Shown one piece after another: positions 45,070-53,696 of a stretch of 64,000 nucleotides of DNA. How positions within the stretch are numbered: the first letter of the stretch is position 1; each line of letters starts with the position of its first letter. Source of the stretch: Syntrophorhabdaceae bacterium (GTDB lineage Bacteria > Desulfobacterota > Syntrophorhabdia > Syntrophorhabdales > Syntrophorhabdaceae); assembly GCA_017992765.1 (NCBI GenBank), contig JAGOOA010000001.1, forward strand, positions 128,572-192,571, in the 5' to 3' direction. The notes under the pieces are model-generated. The model did not search any database and had not been told where the DNA came from. It worked only from the letters and a program-made list of their open reading frames with translations. Made by a program: the position numbers and the translations under genes.

Positions 45070-45975
45070 CTGCAGAATTGATGCCCAGAAGATGAACGTA
45101 AGGGGCGATGCGAGGGTGGACAGGGTAACTGCCCCCGAAGCAATATCGGCGTTGCCGCCGATCTCGCGCGCCAGGATATAGGATGTTGTGGCCGTCGGCG
45201 TTGCAAGAAGTATGACGCCGGGAAGCATCTCCTTGAGGGGGATGCCTAAAAGCTTACAGAGCAAAAGGGAGGATGCCGGAAGCGCAACGAGCTTGAGGAA
45301 TGAGATAGCGCCTGAAAGCGCAAAGGACTTTTTGATCGTCCCCACGGTGATTGACGCGCCGATGATGATAAGCGCCATGGGGAGGGCAATGTTTGCCAGG
45401 ATGCCCATGCTCTTCAGGAGCACGCCCGGGATGGATATCTTGAGGTAAAGAACGGCAATGCCGCAGAACGTGGCAATAATCACAGGCGTCTTGATGATCG
45501 GCAGGAACAATTTCAGGATGTTCTTCTGCTGATGCTGCGTCCAGGAGAGCACTGCTATCGCAAGTATGTTGTTGAGAAGGATCAGGAAGCCGATGAGGAT
45601 GCTGCCCCTTTTTAGCCCTTCCTCGCCGAGCATATAGAAGAGAACGGCCAAACCGATGTAGGAAACATTTCCATGAAAGGTGGTCTGGACAAAACTTCCG
45701 AGCCTGCCCTGCTTTAAGCCGATCACAAGCCCGGCCGCAAGCGACACGCACAATATCATGACCGTCGGGAGCAGCACCGAAAGAATATGGGCGAACTCCA
45801 CATCCCCGGGATTCGACCTGACGATCCCGCCGAAGATCAGAACGGGAAGGGGGAAGAGAAAGATAAACCTGTTCATCTCCTGGATGAAATGTTCCTTCAG
45901 AAAACCCTTCCTCTGGATCATGTATCCAAAAGCAATGATCAGGAATATCGGTACTATCGTTTCAATTACGGCCAT
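45067..45975 (-). CDS. AEC-family (auxin efflux carrier-like) transporter
   Basis: 302 residues from ATG 45975, chosen because the first helix starts at VIETIVPIFLIIAFGYMIQR; the frame is open upstream through repeat sequence. About ten membrane segments in two five-helix halves. FLFPLPVLIFGGIVRS near 45 is a typical AEC first-half stretch and LATPTATTSYILAREIGGN near 260 a second-half one. Family members carry malate, malonate or other organic anions. No Shine-Dalgarno is clear. Confidence 0.8.
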   Translation of the reverse strand: MAVIETIVPIFLIIAFGYMIQRKGFLKEHFIQEMNRFIFLFPLPVLIFGGIVRSNPGDVEFAHILSVLLPTVMILCVSLAAGLVIGLKQGRLGSFVQTTFHGNVSYIGLAVLFYMLGEEGLKRGSILIGFLILLNNILAIAVLSWTQHQQKNILKLFLPIIKTPVIIATFCGIAVLYLKISIPGVLLKSMGILANIALPMALIIIGASITVGTIKKSFALSGAISFLKLVALPASSLLLCKLLGIPLKEMLPGVILLATPTATTSYILAREIGGNADIASGAVTLSTLASPLTFIFWASILQ

Positions 45976-45990
45976 AATGTTAGCCCATGG

Positions 45991-46030
45991 CAGATCGTAT
46001 ATCGTAGCTCGTATATCGTATATCGGGATT
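45991..46030. repeat. ATCGTAT-type heptamer block
   Basis: Units ATCGTAT, ATCGTAG, CTCGTAT, ATCGTAT, ATCGGGA in phase, upstream of the AEC gene. Same family as at 4702, 33431 and 52126. No inverted partner is nearby. The rest of the spacer to 46237 shows nothing further. Confidence 0.7.
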
Positions 46031-46237
46031 GAAAAGAGGGCTGTTCGGCGTGATGCGTTCGGCGTTCGGCGATAAATACAACTCATGGCCCACGAGGATT
46101 AACGGCCTGTGGACATGAAATAGAAAGCGCTTTTCGTCTGTTTGATGAGTGAAAAACATTATGTACTACTTATCACGTCAATAGGCCATGTTCAACAGGA
46201 TTGTGCTATCAGAAAAGCGTTCACAATAGAGAACAAA

Positions 46238-46293
46238 AACAGTTCGGAATTGTTCACATTTTCTTGACAAAATTATAGAGAAAAAGATATAAA
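46238..46293 (+). promoter_or_regulatory. Promoter and putative operator of glcD-glcF-ligase
   Basis: TTGACA (46264-46269), an 18-base spacer and TATAAA (46288-46293) form a good sigma-70 promoter about 50 bases before glcD. Ten bases upstream of the -35 is a 17-base near-palindrome, AACAGTTCGGAATTGTT (46238-46254). A related GTTCACAATAGAGAAC lies at 46219-46234. The paired words suggest a regulator site; the regulator is unknown. Confidence 0.5.
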
Positions 46294-46342
46294 TGTGAAA
46301 CATGTAACAATAAAAATCCGTTTAAAATTAGAGGGGGTAGTG

Positions 46343-47722
46343 ATGCTAAAAGAATCGATAGTAGCAGAACTCCAAAAAATCGTTGGTAAGGAAAATGCCC
46401 TTACGTCCCCGGAGGCGTTGAAGGCGTATTCCTACGATGGGACGACAAGCTGGGTTCACGAACCGGATATCGTTGTTTTTCCGACAAGCACACAGCAAGT
46501 CTCTGATATTATGAAGCTCGCCAATGCTGAGAAGATTCCAGTTACGCCAAGGGGCGGCGGTACAAACGTAAGCGGCGGTTCGATACCGATCATGGGCGGG
46601 ATCGTCCTTTGTACCACAAAGATGAACAAGATACTGAAGGTTGACAAAGAGAACCTTACCGCAACGGTGGAGCCTGGCGTTGTCCTCCAGGATCTGACAA
46701 TAAGGCTCATGAAGGATGGGCTCTTCTTCCCGCCGGATCCGCAGAGCTTCCTCGGCGCTACGCTGGGCGGGATCGTCGCGGAAAATGCCGGCGGCCCTGC
46801 CTGTGTAAAGTACGGCGTTACCAAACAGTACATTCTCGGCGTTGAGGTGGTTCTTCCCAACGGCGAGGTCGTCCATCTCGGCGGCAGGACGCTCAAGAAT
46901 GTTGTAGGGTATGACCTGCTTCATATCTTTATCAGCTCTGAAGGCACGCTCGGCGTGGTAACAAAAGCAGAGCTGAAACTGAACCCGATCCCCCCGGCGA
47001 AGAAGACGATCATGGTAGTATACGCAGATGTCGCCGTTGCAGGAGAAAGTGTCTTCAGGGTCCTCGAAAATGGCGTAATACCTGACAAGATAGAGCTTCT
47101 CGATAACTGGGTGATCAACAGGATAGAAGAGATGATGCCCATGGGACTTCCCAAGGACGCGGACGCGGTACTCCTTTTTGAGGTCGACGGGATCCCTGAG
47201 GGCGTAGAGAAAGAAACGGAAAAGATCGTTGAGATCGTGAAAAAATATGGCGCTGTCGATGCGAGGGTCGCGAAGGACCAGGCCGAGGCAGACAAGTACT
47301 GGATGGGGAGAAAGGCAGGCTTTGCCGCGGTCTTCGGCAAGGCAAAGACTGTCTTTGCAGAAGATGTGACCGTGCCGAGAGGACAGATCCCCGCGCTGAT
47401 AAACAAATGCAAGGAGCTGGCGAAGAAATACAACGTTGAGATCGTTGTTCTTGGCCACGCGGGCGACGGGAACCTGCACCCGGCGATCCTGACCGATATC
47501 AACAACAAAGACCACTACGACAGGGCGGTAAAGGCGATGGATGAGATCATCGAGGGCGCGGTTGAGCTCGGCGGTGTGCTCTCAGGTGAACACGGGATAG
47601 GTCTTGAAAAGCAGAAATTTCTGAAGAGGCAACTGGAGCCTGCCGTTATCGAGATGATGAAGAAGGTGAAGGCGCTCTTTGATCCAAATAACATCATGAA
47701 CCCGGGCAAGATCTGGGAATAG
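46343..47722 (+). CDS. glcD: FAD-linked 2-hydroxyacid oxidase subunit GlcD
   Basis: 459 residues from ATG 46343 with GAGGGGG upstream. The PCMH-type FAD domain has VTPRGGGTNVSGGSIPIMGG (about 76-95), LGATLGGIVAENAGGP and TLKNVVGYDLLHIFISSEGT. The C-terminal cap has GHAGDGNLHPAIL (near 370) and SGEHGIGLEKQKFL (near 415), typical of glycolate or D-lactate dehydrogenases. It works with the Fe-S protein encoded next, passing electrons to quinone or an electron-transfer flavoprotein. The exact hydroxyacid is not determined. Confidence 0.9.
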   Translation: MLKESIVAELQKIVGKENALTSPEALKAYSYDGTTSWVHEPDIVVFPTSTQQVSDIMKLANAEKIPVTPRGGGTNVSGGSIPIMGGIVLCTTKMNKILKVDKENLTATVEPGVVLQDLTIRLMKDGLFFPPDPQSFLGATLGGIVAENAGGPACVKYGVTKQYILGVEVVLPNGEVVHLGGRTLKNVVGYDLLHIFISSEGTLGVVTKAELKLNPIPPAKKTIMVVYADVAVAGESVFRVLENGVIPDKIELLDNWVINRIEEMMPMGLPKDADAVLLFEVDGIPEGVEKETEKIVEIVKKYGAVDARVAKDQAEADKYWMGRKAGFAAVFGKAKTVFAEDVTVPRGQIPALINKCKELAKKYNVEIVVLGHAGDGNLHPAILTDINNKDHYDRAVKAMDEIIEGAVELGGVLSGEHGIGLEKQKFLKRQLEPAVIEMMKKVKALFDPNNIMNPGKIWE

Positions 47723-47740
47723 TGGATAAGGGGGTTGAGC

Positions 47741-49009
47741 TTGAAAGACCTAAAAGAGCTTAAAAAAATAGAACAGTATGCTGATCAGTGCATGAAGTGC
47801 GGTTTCTGCAGCTTTTTTTGCCCTGTTTATCAGGAAGAGAGGACCGAGATATCTGTCGCGCGGGGGAAGAACTACCTCGTTAAAGAGATCCTCAAAGGAA
47901 ACCAGGAATTCACCAAAGAGATGGGCGATATCATTGGCCTATGCCTTCTCTGCAAGCGGTGTGTCGCGATGTGCCCTGCAAAGACGCAGATCGACAGGGT
48001 CGTCGTCGGGGCAAGGGCGCAGATGGTCAGCGAGAAAGGCCTCGGCGCTATCAAGAATTTTGCCTTCAGGAAGGTCATGTCAGACCGCAAGGCATTCGGG
48101 AACTACGTTAAGCTTGCGAAGGCGTTTCAGTGGCTCCTGCCGAAGACTGAGGGGAATATCAGGCACCTCCCTGATTTTCTGAAGGCCCTCGGGCAGGGAA
48201 GGAACATCCCGGCCCTTGCAGATAAATTCTTGCGTGAAATAGTAAAGCCGGTATATAAACCGCAAAACGGTGAAAAGCCCAAGATGAAGGTCGGTTATTT
48301 CATGGGCTGCGCAACCGATTTCATGTACCCTGAGCTGGGGCTTAAGTTTATCGACTTCCTCACAAAGAGAGGGATAGAGGTCGTTGTTCCCGAGAGCCAG
48401 AGCTGCTGCGGGGCTGCGATGTATTTCAGCGGCGATTTTGAAACAGGGAGGCAGCAGGCAGAGAAGAACATCGCGGCCTTCAAGGATGTCGACTACATCG
48501 TGACCGCCTGCGGCACATGCAGCTCAACGCTGAAAGATTACCAGAAATATCTCCCCGACACGGAAGACCAGAAGAAGCGCTTTGAAGAGTTTGAGAAGAA
48601 GGTCAAAGACTCTATGGAATTTATCATCGATATCATGAAGGTCAAGCCCGAAGAGCTGACATTGAAAAAGGAATTCGAAGGCAAGACCGCAACATGGCAC
48701 GATCCCTGCCACCTTGTACGGTACCAGAACATAAAGGACCAGCCGCGGGCGATCCTCAAGGGGCTGAAAGGACTGAAATACGTGGAGATGCCCAACGCGG
48801 ACCTCTGCTGCGGCATGGGCGGCTCCTTCAGCGTCTACCATTATGACATTACAAAGAAGATAGCAGGGAAAAAGATGGACGGTATCAAGGCAACCGGGGC
48901 GGACATCGTTGTAACAGCCTGTCCGGGCTGTATGGTAAACCTCACCGATAACGTCCTGCAGAACAAGATGCCCCAGAAGGTTTATCATCTCCTGGAGCTT
49001 GTGGAGTAA
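47741..49009 (+). CDS. glcF: GlcF/HdrD-like Fe-S oxidoreductase
   Basis: 422 residues from TTG 47741, 6 bases after AAGGGGG; another in-frame TTG at 47735 abuts the Shine-Dalgarno. Two 4Fe-4S motifs, CMKCGFCSFFCPVY (near 15) and CLLCKRCVAMCP (near 68), are followed by two CCG domains (GCATDFMYPEL with ESQSCCGAAMYF; HDPCHLVRYQ with NADLCCGMGGSF). Passes electrons from GlcD. It sits 18 bases after glcD. The acyl-CoA ligase follows 39 bases later. Confidence 0.9.
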   Translation: MKDLKELKKIEQYADQCMKCGFCSFFCPVYQEERTEISVARGKNYLVKEILKGNQEFTKEMGDIIGLCLLCKRCVAMCPAKTQIDRVVVGARAQMVSEKGLGAIKNFAFRKVMSDRKAFGNYVKLAKAFQWLLPKTEGNIRHLPDFLKALGQGRNIPALADKFLREIVKPVYKPQNGEKPKMKVGYFMGCATDFMYPELGLKFIDFLTKRGIEVVVPESQSCCGAAMYFSGDFETGRQQAEKNIAAFKDVDYIVTACGTCSSTLKDYQKYLPDTEDQKKRFEEFEKKVKDSMEFIIDIMKVKPEELTLKKEFEGKTATWHDPCHLVRYQNIKDQPRAILKGLKGLKYVEMPNADLCCGMGGSFSVYHYDITKKIAGKKMDGIKATGADIVVTACPGCMVNLTDNVLQNKMPQKVYHLLELVE

Positions 49010-49048
49010 AAAAACGATTTATCACTAAAAATTGGAGGAGGATGCATT

Positions 49049-50656
49049 ATGAAAAACGGTCACTGGATGACGGCAAAAGATGTTTTAAGGGTAAACGCCT
49101 TTAAATGGCCGGACAAGATCGGGATTAAAGACTTGTACAAGGCTTACACATTCAAACAATGGAATGAGAGAGCCTGCAGGCTTGCGAACGCCCTTGCGGA
49201 CATGGGCATGAAAAAGGGCGACAGGTTTGCAGTCCTTGCTTACAACTGCGTGGAATGGCTTGAGATCTATGCAGCAGCAGCAAAAGGTGGATTTATATGT
49301 GTGCCCCTTATGTTCAGGCTTGCACCTGTGGAGATGGAATACAACATCAATCACAGCGAATGCAAGGTTTTCATCGTTCAGGGTGGATCGGATCCCTCTG
49401 ACAACAAGGAATTCCCATGGATAAAGCAGGTGGATGGGATGAAGAAAAACCTGCCTACCGTGGCAAAATACGTTTCTTTTGCCTTCGACAACCCGCACTA
49501 CGATGGTTTTATCTCCTACGAGGATGCCCTCGCAAAGGCAAGCCCCGAAGAACCGGCAACGGCAGTGAACGCTGATGATCCGTGGGTCATCATGTATACC
49601 GGCGGAACAACGGGAAAACCAAAAGGGGTTGTGAAGACGCACGCATCCTTGTTTGCCCAGTATTTCATCATGATCTTTGACCACCAGTTCAACGTTGACG
49701 ATTGCAATCTTCTTGTCATGCCGTGCTGCCACGTCAATTCACTCTTCTATTCCTTCGTGGCAACCTGGGTGGGCGGCACCGTTATGGCATACAACATGAT
49801 AAGTTTTAATCCCGAGAACCTCTTGAAAACCTTCTCTGACCATAAAGTCACCTTCACATCCCTCGTGCCAACCCACTACATCATGATGCTTGCTCTGCCG
49901 GATGATGTAAAGAAGAAATACGATCTGAGCACTGTTAAGAAACTCCTCATTTCCTCTGCGCCGGCAAGAAGGGATACGAAGCTCGGCGTATTGAAGATGT
50001 TTCCGAATTCAGAGCTCAATGAGGCCTACGGCTCAACAGAGGCGGGCATCGTCACCGTTCTTAAGCCCAATGAACAGCTTACAAAACTTGGTTCCTGCGG
50101 CCGTGAGGTTATCGGTACGGACCTGATCAGATTTTATGATGAAGAAGGCAATCTCGTAACCGAGCCCAACGTGGTCGGCGAACTCTATTCAAGGAGCCCG
50201 ATGCTCTTCGAGGAATACTGGAAAGACCCGGAAAAGACCGCTGCGGCGATGAAAGGCGAATACTTCAGCGCGGGCGATATGGGCTACAGGGACGAGGAAG
50301 GCTATGTCTACCTCGTTGACAGAAAGGCCAACATGATCATTTCCGGCGGCGAGAACATCTTCCCTTCCGAGGTCGAAAATTGTGTTGGCGGGAACCCGAA
50401 GGTAAAAGACGTTGCGGTCATCGGCGTGCCGCATGAGAAATGGGGCGAACAGGTGACTGCTGTTGTCGTTCTCCATGAAGGACAGACCGCAACACCGGAA
50501 GAGATCACCGCCCACTGCAAGGGCAAAATAGCCGGCTTCAAGGTACCTAAGAATATCATTTTCATTAAAGATGAGGAGATGCCAAGAAGCGGCGCTGGCA
50601 AGATACTTCACAGGATGCTTAGAGAAAAATACGGAAAGTGGGCTGACCACCAGTAG
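49049..50656 (+). CDS. AMP-forming acyl-CoA ligase
   Basis: 535 residues of the ANL superfamily. AMP-binding motif MYTGGTTGKPKGVVK (near 177), ATP-binding NEAYGSTEAG (near 327), GDMGYRDEEGYVYLVDRKAN near 410, and the catalytic Lys region PRSGAGKILHR near 512. Activates a carboxylic acid to its CoA thioester. Substrate unclear: fatty acid, aromatic acid or a 2-hydroxyacid-derived acid. GGAGGAGG precedes the ATG. A strong terminator follows. Confidence 0.9.
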   Translation: MKNGHWMTAKDVLRVNAFKWPDKIGIKDLYKAYTFKQWNERACRLANALADMGMKKGDRFAVLAYNCVEWLEIYAAAAKGGFICVPLMFRLAPVEMEYNINHSECKVFIVQGGSDPSDNKEFPWIKQVDGMKKNLPTVAKYVSFAFDNPHYDGFISYEDALAKASPEEPATAVNADDPWVIMYTGGTTGKPKGVVKTHASLFAQYFIMIFDHQFNVDDCNLLVMPCCHVNSLFYSFVATWVGGTVMAYNMISFNPENLLKTFSDHKVTFTSLVPTHYIMMLALPDDVKKKYDLSTVKKLLISSAPARRDTKLGVLKMFPNSELNEAYGSTEAGIVTVLKPNEQLTKLGSCGREVIGTDLIRFYDEEGNLVTEPNVVGELYSRSPMLFEEYWKDPEKTAAAMKGEYFSAGDMGYRDEEGYVYLVDRKANMIISGGENIFPSEVENCVGGNPKVKDVAVIGVPHEKWGEQVTAVVVLHEGQTATPEEITAHCKGKIAGFKVPKNIIFIKDEEMPRSGAGKILHRMLREKYGKWADHQ

Positions 50657-50675
50657 ATTAAGGTATTGTTACAGA

Positions 50676-50706
50676 AAAACGGGGGCTTTCATGCCCCCGT
50701 TTTTTT
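50676..50706 (+). terminator. Rho-independent terminator after the ligase gene
   Basis: AAAACGGGGGC (50676-50686), loop TTTCAT, GCCCCCGTTTT (50693-50703) and a run of Ts to 50706. Eleven base pairs, about 20 bases after the ligase stop. The clearest intrinsic terminator in the window. Confidence 0.92.
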
Positions 50707-50763
50707 ATGTGCAGCAGGCTCTTTTGGTTGTTAGATGGTTCGGAGGTATGCTATAAATACACT

Positions 50764-51075
50764 ATGGTAAAGGATTACTCGCTTTATTTGCAGGTAGGCG
50801 ACAGGGTATACCACAAGTACTATAAGCGGTGGGGTCTCGGCATCGTTGTGGAAGAGCGGAGGTCTGAGCTCCCCGGCGGCTTCTGCTACGTACGGATAGA
50901 TTTTCAGGACGGGAAATTGCGGGTCTTCGACAATAATTTCAAAAGCGGGGGCTGCTGCTATTATGCGGGCATAGAGAAGGTCGATGACCGCAAGTTCAAG
51001 ATACAGTTCTTCGAGGACAGGCGCAGCGGAAACCCCAGGCCCGCCAGAAAGGCTTTGTTGAAAGGTGAGGAATAG
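50764..51075 (+). CDS. DUF3553-like small protein
   Basis: 103 residues from ATG 50764. Starts KDYSLYLQVGDRVYHKYYKRWGLGIVVEE, resembling the DUF3553/CarD-like barrel, with LPGGFCYVRIDFQDGKLRVF following. A TATAAA at 50752-50757 with TTGTTA 18 bases upstream would place transcription start at or near the ATG, so the mRNA may be leaderless. It lies 21 bases before selD. Function unknown. Confidence 0.6.
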   Translation: MVKDYSLYLQVGDRVYHKYYKRWGLGIVVEERRSELPGGFCYVRIDFQDGKLRVFDNNFKSGGCCYYAGIEKVDDRKFKIQFFEDRRSGNPRPARKALLKGEE

Positions 51076-51096
51076 TTCACTGCAACAGGAGAAGAT

Positions 51097-52125
51097 ATGG
51101 ATATAGAATTAACAAAATACGTCCGCGGAGCAGGGTGAGCGTCAAAGATAGGTCCGGGCGACCTTGCTAATATCCTTTGCGGAATAGAGATCCCGGGGGA
51201 CAAAAACGTGATAGTCGGCATAGAGGGCTTCGAGGACGCCGGCGTCTACAAGATCACCGACGAGATCGCCCTCGTCCAGACCATAGATTTTTTTACACCC
51301 ATTGTGGACGACCCCTACTGGTTCGGGCAGATCGCCGCGGCGAATGCCTTGAGCGATATATACGCCATGGGCGCCGTGCCGAAGACGGCATTGAACATGG
51401 TATGTTTTTCCCTGAAGAAATTTGATATGGCCGTTCTCAGGGAGATCATCAGGGGAGGTGTGGACAAGATACGGGAGGCGGGCGTGAGCCTCCTGGGAGG
51501 ACACAGCGTAGACGACGAAGAGATCAAGTATGGTCTTTCAGTGACCGGCGTTGTCCACCCCGACAGGGTCATCCTGAATCAAGGGGCGCTCCCCGGCGAT
51601 GTCCTGATCCTGACGAAGCCGCTCGGCACAGGCATTTTAAACACGGGGATCAAAGGGAAGATCCTCGGTGAAGGCTCTATCAAAAAATTGGTCGAGATAA
51701 TGGCGCGGCTCAACAGAAGGGCCTCGGAGGCGATGCTTTCCGTGAAAACCCACGCATGTACGGATGTAACTGGTTTCGGGCTCGCGGGCCACCTGAAGGA
51801 GATGATCGGGGAATCCATCGGCGTTGAGATATTCGGGGACAGGATCCCCTATTTCACAGAGGCGGTGGATCTCGTAAAATCCGGCTTTGCGCCCGGCGGC
51901 CTTTACAGCAACAGGGACTTCTACAAAACGCACGTTATAAGCGGCGCGCAGGACTTCTTCTACGATATTATCTTCGACCCCCAGACATCGGGCGGCCTGC
52001 TTTTCGCGGTGGCGGAGGAAGATCTGCCGTTATTTGAGAAGAACGCGAAAGGCCTGAAGGTTGACTATTGGACCATAGGGAAGTTCCTCGCGGAACCGAA
52101 AGGGAAGATATTATTAAGGCCGTAG
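51097..52125 (+). CDS. selD: Selenide, water dikinase, selenocysteine-containing
   Basis: 342 residues with Sec14 encoded by in-frame TGA at 51136-51138. The N-terminus reads M-DIELTKYVRGAG-U-ASKIGPGDL; U14 and K17 match the catalytic Cys and Lys of E. coli SelD (Cys17, Lys20). AGGAG lies before ATG 51097. Downstream: DEIALVQTIDFFTPIVDDPY, GVSLLGGHSVDDEEIKYGLS, TDVTGFGLAGHLKEM and DPQTSGGLLFAV. It makes selenophosphate from selenide and ATP. A hairpin 12 bases after the TGA fits a bacterial SECIS. Ordinary gene callers would start it at ATG 51208 and lose 37 residues with the active site. Confidence 0.93.
51150..51164 (+). promoter_or_regulatory. Putative bacterial SECIS hairpin in selD
   Basis: AGGTC (51150-51154), loop CGGGC, GACCT (51160-51164), starting 12 bases after the Sec TGA. 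Position and stem-loop size fit the SelB-binding element of bacterial selenoprotein mRNAs. Lower stem pairing is not obvious by eye. Confidence 0.55.
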
Positions 52126-52271
52126 TTCGTATATAGTATATAGTATATCGAAAAAATATTTAGATCCGAGATAGTCAAAGAAACTGTCAGCACACATCTG
52201 TCAGCATCCAGCATCAGTATTGTGTCTTCTTTGTATTTCGATATACGATATACGAACTACGATATACGGCT
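52126..52271. repeat. Inverted heptamer arms between converging genes
   Basis: Left arm 52123-52155 is GTAGTTCG followed by TATATAG/TATATCG units. The right arm 52236-52266 is its inverse (TTTCGATATACG, ATATACG, AACTACG). They pair over about 25 bases around an 80-base loop holding CTGTCAGC-type words. Lies exactly between the 3' ends of selD and the DUF3786 gene. Confidence 0.8.
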
Positions 52272-52928
52272 TTACTCTGTACTGAAGTCTTCCTCCATAT
52301 GCTGCTTCCTTGCTGTCTTCAGGATCCTCGCTGCGGCAAGCTTTGATATAACCACAATGTCTTCGAGCGGAAGATAGCCGGCGATCGAAGGATCGAAGAG
52401 GACCCTGACAAGAGGAGCGAACTCTTCGTCGCCTTCCCAAAGGATAAAGGTTATGGGCACTCTCGGGAGGGCGCAGAGGGTTATCGACGCATCTCCGTAT
52501 TCCTCCTTCTTTCCACCCATGGCCATGCCCGCCTCAAGAAACGCGTATCTGTCACGGGCGAATGCAGACTGCAAAGGCTTTGCGACCCTTTTTTCGAAAA
52601 CAGGCCGGTAATGCCTGCAGCCCGGTATGTCCTCGTATGCCACTATGCTGCCTCCAGGCGCGCTGCCGTTCGCGGTATTGATATAATGTAAAATGATGAT
52701 CTTTGTTACGAGTGTTACATTGTTTCCTTGCGCGCTTTTGAAAACAAACCCGGGCAAGTCGAGGGATATCACCTCATCAAAGAAGGGTATGTTGACCATA
52801 AATGTGCCGCTCCCCGCTTCGTATTGCAGGGCCGCATTCCCGAGCTGTTGTTCGATATTGGATCCGAGCAGCCTCTCGCACGCCGCATCATAAACGTTCT
52901 TGTAAGTTTTCTGTTTTTGCAGCAACAT
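52272..52928 (-). CDS. DUF3786 domain protein
   Basis: 218 residues. The C-terminal part carries the recognisable block PITFILWEGDEEFAPLVRVL, DPSIAGYLPLEDIVVISKL. DUF3786 proteins are found mainly in anaerobes, often near corrinoid or CO-metabolism genes; none are adjacent here. No signal peptide. Function unknown. Confidence 0.75.
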   Translation of the reverse strand: MLLQKQKTYKNVYDAACERLLGSNIEQQLGNAALQYEAGSGTFMVNIPFFDEVISLDLPGFVFKSAQGNNVTLVTKIIILHYINTANGSAPGGSIVAYEDIPGCRHYRPVFEKRVAKPLQSAFARDRYAFLEAGMAMGGKKEEYGDASITLCALPRVPITFILWEGDEEFAPLVRVLFDPSIAGYLPLEDIVVISKLAAARILKTARKQHMEEDFSTE

Positions 52929-53033
52929 GATATCAAAACCCGCTGACAGCTATCAGCAGACAGCCATCAGTGTCGATAATCGATCATCGAGTATCGAGCG
53001 ACCATCTTCCCATCCTCTCATCTTCCCATTCCC

Positions 53034-53696
53034 TCATGCTCCCACCTTCTTCCTCACTTCCTCTATTGTCTTTTTATAATCCTTTGTGTGGAAGATGCCG
53101 GTGCCCAGGACAAGGATGTTCGCGCCCGCATCGACTGCCCTTTTTGCGTTCTCTGTTTTTATGCCGCCATCGACCTCAAGGTCTATTGACCGTCCGGATC
53201 CCTCTATCATCTGCCTTGCCTTTTTTATCTTCTCATCCATGGCAGCGATATATCGCTGACCGCCAAAGCCCGGGTTGACGCTCATGATCAGCACCATGTC
53301 CACCTCGCTGATGATATGGTCGAGCTTTGAAAGCGGGGTTGACGGGTTCAGGGAGACGCCCGCCTTTTTCCCCGCCGATCTTATAACGTCGACCGTCCTG
53401 AAGAGATGGTAGTCTGCTTCAACGTGCACCGTTACGATGTCAGCGCCCGCAGAAATAAAGTCTTCCGCGTACCTTGCCGGGCTTTCGATCATAAGATGAA
53501 CGTCAAGCGGTTTTGTGGCGACCCTTTTTACCGCTTCAACGATCATAGGGCCGATGGTGATATTGGGAACAAAATGGCCGTCCATGACGTCGATATGTAT
53601 CAAGTCTGCGCCGGCCCTTTCCACGTCCTTTATCTCCTTCTCAAGCGTGAGAAAATTACATGACAGAATAGAAGGAGCTATGAAGACTCTGCTCAT
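53034..53696 (-). CDS. rpe: Ribulose-phosphate 3-epimerase
   Basis: 220 residues, TIM barrel. APSILSCNFLTLEKEI near 7, HIDVMDGHFVPNITIGP near 35 (metal His and Asp), DVHLMIESP near 64, DMVLIMSVNPGFGGQRYI near 137, LEVDGGIKTENA near 175. The ATG overlaps the PASTA gene by ATGA, with GGAGGG five bases upstream. Interconverts ribulose-5-P and xylulose-5-P. Confidence 0.96.
   Translation of the reverse strand: MSRVFIAPSILSCNFLTLEKEIKDVERAGADLIHIDVMDGHFVPNITIGPMIVEAVKRVATKPLDVHLMIESPARYAEDFISAGADIVTVHVEADYHLFRTVDVIRSAGKKAGVSLNPSTPLSKLDHIISEVDMVLIMSVNPGFGGQRYIAAMDEKIKKARQMIEGSGRSIDLEVDGGIKTENAKRAVDAGANILVLGTGIFHTKDYKKTIEEVRKKVGA

Noticed and set aside
45976-46086. N-terminal extension of the AEC transporter to 46086
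   Set aside because: The added residues come from heptamer repeat sequence and are not membrane-like; the first helix starts at 45975.
46346-47515. Open frame of about 390 codons opposite glcD
   Set aside because: Shadow of glcD, which has full family conservation.
51097-51207. Short separate gene ending at TGA 51138 before a truncated selD
   Set aside because: The frame continues in phase through TGA, the residues match the SelD catalytic loop, and a hairpin follows; Sec is the better explanation.
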